DNA of 5,346 nt from Citricoccus sp. WCRC_4 (GTDB lineage: Bacteria; Actinomycetota; Actinomycetes; Actinomycetales; Micrococcaceae), in assembly GCA_026645375.1 (NCBI GenBank), contig JAPFFX010000098.1, positions 1-5,346 on the forward strand, in the 5' to 3' direction. Each line of letters begins with the position of its first letter. The stretch's first letter is position 1. The position numbers and the translations under genes are program-made. Positions 1-5,346 of this stretch are shown piece by piece. The notes under the pieces were generated by a model. It was not told the DNA's origin, made no database searches, and saw only the letters and a program-made list of their open reading frames with translations.

Positions 1-713
1 CGGACGAGGCCCTGCGCAGCCTGGCGGCCGGACTGGTCTCCGGCACCACGGCGGACCCGCGCCCGGCGCTGGAGTCCTTCGGCGCCGCCTTCGTCGTGCT
101 GCGGGACACGGACGGCGGGGAGCTCGGCACCGCGGCCTCCATCGATGCGGTCCCCGGCCTGGCCCCGGTGGGCCTGACCGACTCCGGCTGGCTGTGGCGG
201 GTGGTCCCCTCCCGGGACGGCGGCATCCCGGTGGCCGGTGACCACGGACTGCAGGACCGGATGGGCTTCACCACGGCGCGCGTGCGCCTGGAGGACGGCG
301 CGGGGAACACCACCCACCTGGTGGCCCGCGACGGGGACCGGGTGGACACCCGGATCCCTACGGCGACAGCCGCGCGGGAGGGCGACGAGGCCGAGGGCGG
401 CCGGCGCCTCGTGCTGGCGGAGCGGGCCGATCCCGGCTGGCGCGCGACCCTCGACGGGGCACCGCTGGAACCGGTGGCCGTGACCGGGAGCGGCTGGGCC
501 CAGGCCTTCGAGCTGCCCGCCGGCGGCGGCCGGCTCCAGGTATGGCACGACCCGTCCGGTGGGAGCTGGACCTGGTGGATCGGCGGGGCGCTGCTCGTGC
601 TCGCCGTCCTGTTCGCCATCCCGTCCCCGGTGCGCCGCGCCCATGCCAGCACCGGGACGGGTGAGCGACCCGCCGGGGGACACCGTGGGCAGCGCGAGGG
701 GACGGCGCGGTGA
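1..713 (+). CDS. C-terminal part of a membrane glycosyltransferase (5' end outside window)
   Basis: The reading frame is open from base 3 to the TGA at 711-713, giving about 236 visible residues with no stop, so the gene begins upstream of the window. A GTG at 96 is in frame but has no ribosome binding site and lies inside the domain, so I do not take it as the start. Visible residues 1-185 look like a soluble beta-rich extracytoplasmic domain, including a motif near 142-152 (ADPGWRATLDG) of the type seen in the outer domains of large actinobacterial family 2 glycosyltransferases and YfhO-like membrane proteins. One hydrophobic helix follows at about visible residues 188-209 (TWWIGGALLVLAVLFAIPSP), then a basic, probably cytoplasmic tail. 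The catalytic domain is not in the window, so the glycosyltransferase name rests on remembered similarity of this C-terminal region and on its usual DUF5719 neighbour. Donor and acceptor are unknown. The stop overlaps the next start by four bases. Confidence 0.62.
   Translation, partial: DEALRSLAAGLVSGTTADPRPALESFGAAFVVLRDTDGGELGTAASIDAVPGLAPVGLTDSGWLWRVVPSRDGGIPVAGDHGLQDRMGFTTARVRLEDGAGNTTHLVARDGDRVDTRIPTATAAREGDEAEGGRRLVLAERADPGWRATLDGAPLEPVAVTGSGWAQAFELPAGGGRLQVWHDPSGGSWTWWIGGALLVLAVLFAIPSPVRRAHASTGTGERPAGGHRGQREGTAR
696..701 (+). promoter_or_regulatory. Ribosome binding site for the DUF5719 gene
   Basis: GAGGGG lies inside the end of the upstream gene, 8 bases before the GTG at 710 and 11 bases before the ATG at 713. 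The spacing favours the GTG as the start, although the two starts differ by only one residue. This is the only clear Shine-Dalgarno sequence near a gene start in the window. Confidence 0.6.
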
Positions 714-2449
714 TGAACGCCTTCCAGAACACGCCCCGGCAGGACGACGAGCCGGTGAGCAGGGGACAACGCAGGACGCAGCAGGCCGCCGCCGCCCGCG
801 ACCAGCGGCGCCAGGCCGCACTGCATGCCCACGAACGCGGCCTGGGCCGGCGGGGGCGGGTGTCCTCCGGACTGGCCGGGGCCGGCGTCGTGCTCCTGAT
901 GGCCGGCGCGGTGGCGGTGGGCAGCCTGGCGGCACCGGCTGCGCCCGCAGTCGACGGGACGGCAGCGCCCGCCCGGCTCTCCGCGGCACCCGCCCAGGGC
1001 GTCTGCCCGCCACCGCCGCGGCTGCCCCGTGGCGCCGGGGACGGTACGGACACCCAGTTCAGTCCCGTCTCCACCACGGCCGACTCGCGCCTGACCTCCG
1101 TCCTGCTGTCCGACCTGGCCGGCCTGGTCCCGGGCAGCACCCTGCGTCCACTGGGACCGGGGGCCGCGGACGGCCAGGAGGCCCGGAGACTCACCCCGCC
1201 ACAGCCCGAGCAGGTCCAGCAGGGCGAGCCGGCCACGGCCGGACCGGACGGCGTCCCGGTCCGCGAGGCCAGCGTGGCCACCGTCGAGGCGCCCGGGGGA
1301 GCGGACGGCGAGGCGGCCGCCGTCACGGTCGAACCACTGGGCGGCCAGCCCGCCGGGGCGGACACCGTCTCGGTGTACTCGGCCGCGGACGGGGACCTGG
1401 CCGGCACGGACGCCACCTCCTGCATCCCCCCGGCCCACGAGCACTGGCTGACGGGGGCCGCGACGACCGTGGGGACCACCGCTGTCCTCGTGCTCTCGAA
1501 CCCCTCCGCGAGCGCCAGCACGGTCGACGTGAGCCTGTACGGGGCCGAGGGGCCCGTGGAGGCGGCGGGCACGGCGGGCATCGTCCTGGCCCCGGGACAG
1601 ACCAGGTCGCTGGTGCTGGGCGGCCTGGCCCCCGGGGAGCAGCACCTGGCCGTGCGCGTCAGTGCCCAGGGCGGGGGCGTGGGCGCCTTCATCCAGCAGA
1701 ACCGGTTGTTCGGCCTCGTCCCGGGCGGGGTGGACGTGATCCAGCCGACGGCGGCCCCCGCGCCCCGGACGGTCATGCCCGGCGTCGCGGTGCCCAGTCC
1801 CCGGACGGTGCGCGGCATCGCCCGCCAGGACGGCTACGAGGGCGTGGGGCCCGCAGTGACGATCGTCGCCCCCAGCATTGCGGCGACCGCCGAGGTGTCC
1901 GTGAGCGGTCCCGAGGGTCCGGTGGAGCTGCCCGGCGATGGCGTGGTGCGGGTCGGGGCCGGGTCCACGGTGCGGGTGCCGCTGACCGGGCTGGACGCGG
2001 GCACGTACACCGTGGCGGTCAGCGCGGATGCGCCCGTGACGGCCAGTGCCCAGGGGCAGAGCGGCACGACCGGCGGACCGATCGACGTGTCCTCCGTGCC
2101 CGCCGTCCGTCCCCTGGGGGTGGATCGGGTCATCGCCCTGCCGTCCGCTGCCACCTCGATCCTGGTGCTCTATGCGGAGCAGGGCGGTGCGGTGGAGCTG
2201 ACGCCCGTGCTCGCCGACGGGAGCCTGGGCGAGCCGACCGTGCGGGAGATCGGGCCGGAGGCCACCCGGACGGTGACGGCCGCGGGGCTGGCGGACACGG
2301 GCGACACCGTGTCCGGTGTCCTGTTGGCCACGGTGCAGGGAGAGGTCCACGCCGGGGTCTCGGTCCGGACCGTCAAGGGCATCTCGGCCTATCCGGTGGC
2401 GCCGCGGGCCGAGCGGGCCGGCGGGCTGCCGGTGCGCGTCGGGTACTGA
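710..2449 (+). CDS. DUF5719 family membrane-anchored exported protein
   Basis: The product is 579 residues and of unknown function. Residues 1-50 are polar and basic and probably cytoplasmic. A hydrophobic segment at about 53-75 (GLAGAGVVLLMAGAVAVGSL) should act as an uncleaved signal anchor, and the rest is Ala/Pro/Thr/Ser-rich and beta-rich, as expected outside the membrane. There are only two cysteines, C99 and C238, which could form a disulfide. The stretch from C238 (CIPPAHEHWLTGAATTVG, then VLVLSNPS) matches the DUF5719 family as I remember it. Residues 272-330, 393-452 and more weakly 482-555 look like repeated beta-sandwich units. The GTG start overlaps the upstream stop (GTGA), which suggests translational coupling and a shared envelope job with the membrane glycosyltransferase, but no enzymatic motif is visible. 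ATG at 713 is the alternative start. Confidence 0.8.
   Translation: MMNAFQNTPRQDDEPVSRGQRRTQQAAAARDQRRQAALHAHERGLGRRGRVSSGLAGAGVVLLMAGAVAVGSLAAPAAPAVDGTAAPARLSAAPAQGVCPPPPRLPRGAGDGTDTQFSPVSTTADSRLTSVLLSDLAGLVPGSTLRPLGPGAADGQEARRLTPPQPEQVQQGEPATAGPDGVPVREASVATVEAPGGADGEAAAVTVEPLGGQPAGADTVSVYSAADGDLAGTDATSCIPPAHEHWLTGAATTVGTTAVLVLSNPSASASTVDVSLYGAEGPVEAAGTAGIVLAPGQTRSLVLGGLAPGEQHLAVRVSAQGGGVGAFIQQNRLFGLVPGGVDVIQPTAAPAPRTVMPGVAVPSPRTVRGIARQDGYEGVGPAVTIVAPSIAATAEVSVSGPEGPVELPGDGVVRVGAGSTVRVPLTGLDAGTYTVAVSADAPVTASAQGQSGTTGGPIDVSSVPAVRPLGVDRVIALPSAATSILVLYAEQGGAVELTPVLADGSLGEPTVREIGPEATRTVTAAGLADTGDTVSGVLLATVQGEVHAGVSVRTVKGISAYPVAPRAERAGGLPVRVGY
1523..2374 (+). repeat. Diverged internal protein repeats in the DUF5719 protein
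   Basis: Protein residues 272-330 and 393-452 align without large gaps. Both read V-x-V-S-x-x-G-x-E-G-P-V-E, then a short loop, then (A/G)-x-G-x-T/S before a strand, then G-L-x-x-G and a V-x-V-S-A strand. A third, weaker copy spans about 482-555 (VLYAEQGGAVELTPV, then a GL turn, then a V-rich strand). The pattern suggests tandem immunoglobulin-like or beta-sandwich domains. The repeat was found by eye at protein level; the DNA copies are diverged. Confidence 0.5.
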
Positions 2450-2471
2450 CCCCCCGCCGGGCCGGTGCGGC

Positions 2472-2969
2472 CTACCAGTGGAAGTCGGGGTCCACGGACT
2501 CCGGTGCCACGCCGGTCAGCGCCGCCCACTGCTCCACGACCACCCCGTAGACCAGGTCGGCCAGCAGCGACGGTGCCGGGCACCGGGCCTCGATCGGGCG
2601 CCGGTGGATGGTGATCACCACGGTGCCGTCAGGGTCCCGCCGGGTGGTGCCGGTGGGGTCCTCGACCAGCTCCGCGCCCCAGACCCGCACGAGTTCCAGG
2701 CGCTCCTCGAGGCCCTCGGGCACCATGGTGGCGCGGAAGCGCGCCTGCTCCACGGCCGGTCCGCACAGTTCCGCGAGCCGTTCGACGGCCGCGGCCAGGT
2801 GGTCGTCGAACCTCTCGTTGCGCGTACGGGCCCCGGGCAGGACTCCCGGCAGCAGTGGGCCGCGCAGTCCCCGGCCCCGGCGGTCCCGACGGGCATGGCG
2901 CGCGGGCTGAACGCCGGGGACCCCGGTTCCAGCGCCCCCAGTGACCGCGATCGGTTCGAAGGACATCAT
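2472..2969 (-). CDS. Metallopeptidase family (zincin-like) protein lacking HExxH
   Basis: The product is 165 residues. It matches the actinobacterial branch of the zincin-like metallopeptidase family (PF06262 type) as I remember it: a basic start with RRDRRGRGLRGPL at 28-40, then ARTRNERFDDHLAAAVERL at 47-65, a strand region with IVIHRRP-like sequence (ITIHRRPIEAR, 119-129), and the C-terminal LVYGVVVEQWAALTG followed by a PESVDPDF tail. Active relatives carry an HExxH zinc motif; here the matching stretch is Y141-G-V-V-V145, so all three metal or catalytic positions are absent and peptidase activity is unlikely. It has no signal peptide or membrane helix and should be cytoplasmic. The first of two ATGs (2969) is chosen because a -10-like element sits six bases upstream and there is no Shine-Dalgarno sequence. 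It is divergent from DUF3499 and convergent with the DUF5719 gene, 22 bases away. Its role is unknown. Confidence 0.78.
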   Translation of the reverse strand: MMSFEPIAVTGGAGTGVPGVQPARHARRDRRGRGLRGPLLPGVLPGARTRNERFDDHLAAAVERLAELCGPAVEQARFRATMVPEGLEERLELVRVWGAELVEDPTGTTRRDPDGTVVITIHRRPIEARCPAPSLLADLVYGVVVEQWAALTGVAPESVDPDFHW

Positions 2970-3004
2970 GACTCGATGCTAGTCCCGCCCCGCCCCGGTG
3001 TGTA
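2970..3004 (-). promoter_or_regulatory. Candidate leaderless promoter for the metallopeptidase-family gene
   Basis: On the minus strand, TACACA (3004-2999; four of six matches to TTGACA) is followed by a 17-base spacer and TAGCAT (2981-2976; fits TANNNT). Six bases then lead to the ATG at 2969, so transcription would be expected to begin at or next to the A of the start codon. No purine-rich ribosome binding site lies between. This is the best-formed promoter in the window, but it is a prediction. Confidence 0.5.
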
Positions 3005-3041
3005 CCGGGCACGCCTTCCCCACGGGACCCCACCGGGGCGG

Positions 3042-3055
3042 TAGGGTGGTCTGCC
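3042..3055 (+). promoter_or_regulatory. Candidate leaderless promoter (-10 element) for the DUF3499 gene
   Basis: TAGGGT at 3042-3047 fits the actinobacterial -10 pattern TANNNT and lies eight bases before the GTG at 3056, whose G is the first purine at a suitable distance for initiation. The intervening GGTCTGCC is not a useful ribosome binding site. I see no convincing -35 hexamer at 16-18 bases upstream. Together with the minus-strand promoter it makes a compact divergent promoter region. Confidence 0.45.
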
Positions 3056-3475
3056 GTGGGATCGATACGCCAGTGCTCCAAGACCAGCTGCCGGACGGCG
3101 GCCGTGGCAACGCTGACGTACAACTACGCCGACTCCACGGTGGTCCTGGGCCCGATGTCCCGGTTGGCGGAGCCGCACACCTACGACCTGTGCGATCGTC
3201 ACGCGCGGACGATGACCGCGCCCAAGGGCTGGGAACTGCTGCGCATCGAGGCGCCGGAGGGTTCCCTCCCGGTCCCGCCGCCGGAACCCGACGACCTGCT
3301 CGCCCTCGCACACGCCGTGCGCGAGCCCACGCCCCGTGAGGATCCCCCGCAGCCCACGGTCCGCCGCGGGACCGGTCCCGACGCCGGCCCCCGGCCGGAG
3401 CCGATCAACGGCGAGTCGCCGGCCCGGCCGGGACGGCCCGTGCTGCGCCTGCTGCGTGACTCCAGCGAACGCTAG
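3056..3475 (+). CDS. DUF3499 family protein
   Basis: The product is 139 residues and begins with GTG. The N-terminal 60 residues carry the whole family signature: RQCSKTSC at 5-12, the ATLTYNYADSTVVLGP block at 18-33, EPHTYDLCDRHA at 39-50, and TAPKGWELL at 54-62. C7, C12, C46 and H49 (CX4C and CX2H) are placed like the ligands of a small zinc-binding fold; this is inference, and the biochemical role of the family is not known to me. Residues from about 70 on are Pro/Glu/Arg-rich and look disordered, ending in a basic tail (RPVLRLLRDSSER). There is no signal peptide or membrane segment, so it should be cytoplasmic. It is divergent from the metallopeptidase-family gene, a pairing common in actinobacteria, and ahcY begins 38 bases after its stop in the same direction. 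Confidence 0.85.
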   Translation: MGSIRQCSKTSCRTAAVATLTYNYADSTVVLGPMSRLAEPHTYDLCDRHARTMTAPKGWELLRIEAPEGSLPVPPPEPDDLLALAHAVREPTPREDPPQPTVRRGTGPDAGPRPEPINGESPARPGRPVLRLLRDSSER

Positions 3476-3500
3476 GCCCGGTCAGGTCCACTGACTGTTC

Positions 3501-3513
3501 TAGGCTGGGGAGC
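3501..3513 (+). promoter_or_regulatory. Candidate leaderless promoter (-10 element) for ahcY
   Basis: TAGGCT at 3501-3506 fits TANNNT and is followed by seven bases and the ATG at 3514, so initiation is expected at the A of the start codon. The intervening GGGGAG resembles a Shine-Dalgarno sequence but lies only one base from the ATG, too close for ordinary initiation. No good -35 is visible; the best match near the right distance is CGGTCA, which is weak. Transcripts reading through from DUF3499 could also cover ahcY. Confidence 0.48.
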
Positions 3514-5067
<1,554 letters not shown>

Positions 5068-5080
5068 GTCCTGCCCATCA

Positions 5081-5138
5081 CAGGATGGACAAATCCCCCC
5101 GGTAGGACCGGGGGATTTGTCCATCCTGACCGGTTTTT
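5081..5138 (+). terminator. Intrinsic terminator of ahcY with a perfect 19-bp stem
   Basis: The arms at 5081-5099 and 5110-5128 are perfect reverse complements over 19 bases, around a ten-base loop (CGGTAGGACC) in which GGT and ACC could add three more pairs. A five-T run follows at 5134-5138, separated from the stem by five bases. It starts 14 bases after the ahcY stop and reads as a terminator for the plus strand. On the minus strand no T run follows the hairpin, so it is less likely to work as an intrinsic terminator for the converging gene, though it could still slow read-through. Bases 5139-5198, up to the next stop codon, hold only a weak 5-bp GC hairpin at 5184-5196. Confidence 0.85.
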
Positions 5139-5198
5139 CCTGGGACGTGGTCCGCGGCCGCGAACCGTCGCTGTCCGGGCCCTGCCGCCGGGCGGCCG

Positions 5199-5346
5199 TC
5201 AGGCGTAGGGCAGGGAGCGCATGCGCCCGGCGGCACCGTCGGTGGCTCGCTGCTGCCGGGTGAGCTGGGCGTGGTCCCGGTTGCGCCGCTCCGCCATCAC
5301 GGCCAGCAGGAACTCCTCCATGGTCGCGTCGGCCGGCGGTCCCGGC
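5199..5346 (-). CDS. C-terminal end of an unidentified protein (5' end outside window)
   Basis: On the minus strand a frame is open from the window edge to the TGA at 5201-5199, giving 48 visible residues. It includes a helix-like acidic/hydrophobic then basic stretch (MEEFLLAVMAERRNRDHAQL) and ends in RMRSLPYA. G/C-rich third positions are consistent with real coding, and the stop lies 71 bases from the ahcY terminator stem in a convergent arrangement. An in-frame ATG at visible residue 9 has no ribosome binding site or -10-like element upstream, so a separate 40-residue gene is less likely than the tail of a longer one. I do not recognise the family. Confidence 0.55.
   Translation of the reverse strand, partial: PGPPADATMEEFLLAVMAERRNRDHAQLTRQQRATDGAAGRMRSLPYA

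Noticed and set aside
358..1818. A 486-codon minus-strand open frame across the glycosyltransferase tail and DUF5719
   Set aside because: It has low-complexity Arg/Pro/Ser/Ala composition and no family match. It spans two real genes on the other strand and is a GC-driven shadow.
2450..2471. A bidirectional terminator between DUF5719 and the metallopeptidase-family gene
   Set aside because: The 22 bases offer only short GC pairings (CCGC with GCGG) and no T run on either strand.
559..2550. A 663-codon plus-strand open frame overlapping DUF5719
   Set aside because: It is Arg/Gly-rich shadow sequence with no domain. The alternative frame has a signal anchor, family motifs and a ribosome binding site.
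3507..3512. GGGGAG as the ribosome binding site of ahcY
   Set aside because: Only one base separates it from the ATG. The spacing fits a leaderless start after TAGGCT better.
3476..3513. An S-adenosylhomocysteine riboswitch upstream of ahcY
   Set aside because: The gap is 38 bases, shorter than the aptamer, and a leaderless transcript would contain none of it.
5084..5124. Short open frames starting MDKSP on either strand at the ahcY terminator
   Set aside because: The ATG on each strand is part of the hairpin arms, with no ribosome binding site or promoter. The identity of the two starts is a result of the palindrome.
5153..5162. CGCGGCCGCG ten-base palindrome
   Set aside because: Short GC palindromes are expected often by chance at this base composition, and nothing around it suggests an operator.

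Overview
The window is very GC-rich, with strong G/C preference at third codon positions, and comes from a high-GC actinobacterium. The long adenosylhomocysteinase, the DUF3499 protein, the degenerate metallopeptidase-family protein and the glycosyltransferase-DUF5719 pair all resemble Micrococcaceae (Kocuria, Micrococcus, Citricoccus or Arthrobacter type). The family assignment rests on recalled sequence similarity; the genus is not resolved.

Layout, left to right. (1) Bases 1-713, + strand: the C-terminal end of a membrane glycosyltransferase, showing an extracytoplasmic domain and a last membrane helix. (2) 710-2449, + strand: a DUF5719 membrane-anchored exported protein that overlaps the previous gene by GTGA and is probably translationally coupled to it. 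(3) 2472-2969, - strand: a small protein of the metallopeptidase (zincin-like) family that lacks the HExxH motif; it converges on the DUF5719 gene across 22 bases. (4) 3056-3475, + strand: a DUF3499 protein, divergent from (3) across 86 bases that hold two apparent leaderless promoters. (5) 3514-5067, + strand: ahcY, S-adenosyl-L-homocysteine hydrolase, with its own apparent leaderless promoter, followed by a strong hairpin terminator. (6) 5199-5346, - strand: the C-terminal end of an unidentified gene converging on ahcY. There is no stretch over 300 bases without a gene.

How the genes fit together. The first two genes look like one envelope unit: a membrane glycosyltransferase with a periplasm-side domain and a single-pass exported partner. 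The metallopeptidase-family and DUF3499 genes are a conserved actinobacterial neighbour pair of unknown function. ahcY is housekeeping: it removes S-adenosylhomocysteine and so keeps methylation and methionine recycling running. The sequence shows no functional link between ahcY and the other genes beyond adjacency.

I see no mobile element, CRISPR array, RNA gene or clearly novel system; this is a conserved core region. The most useful observations are the three leaderless-type promoters, the loss of all metal ligands in the zincin-like protein, the repeat structure in the DUF5719 protein, and the perfect 19-bp terminator stem.
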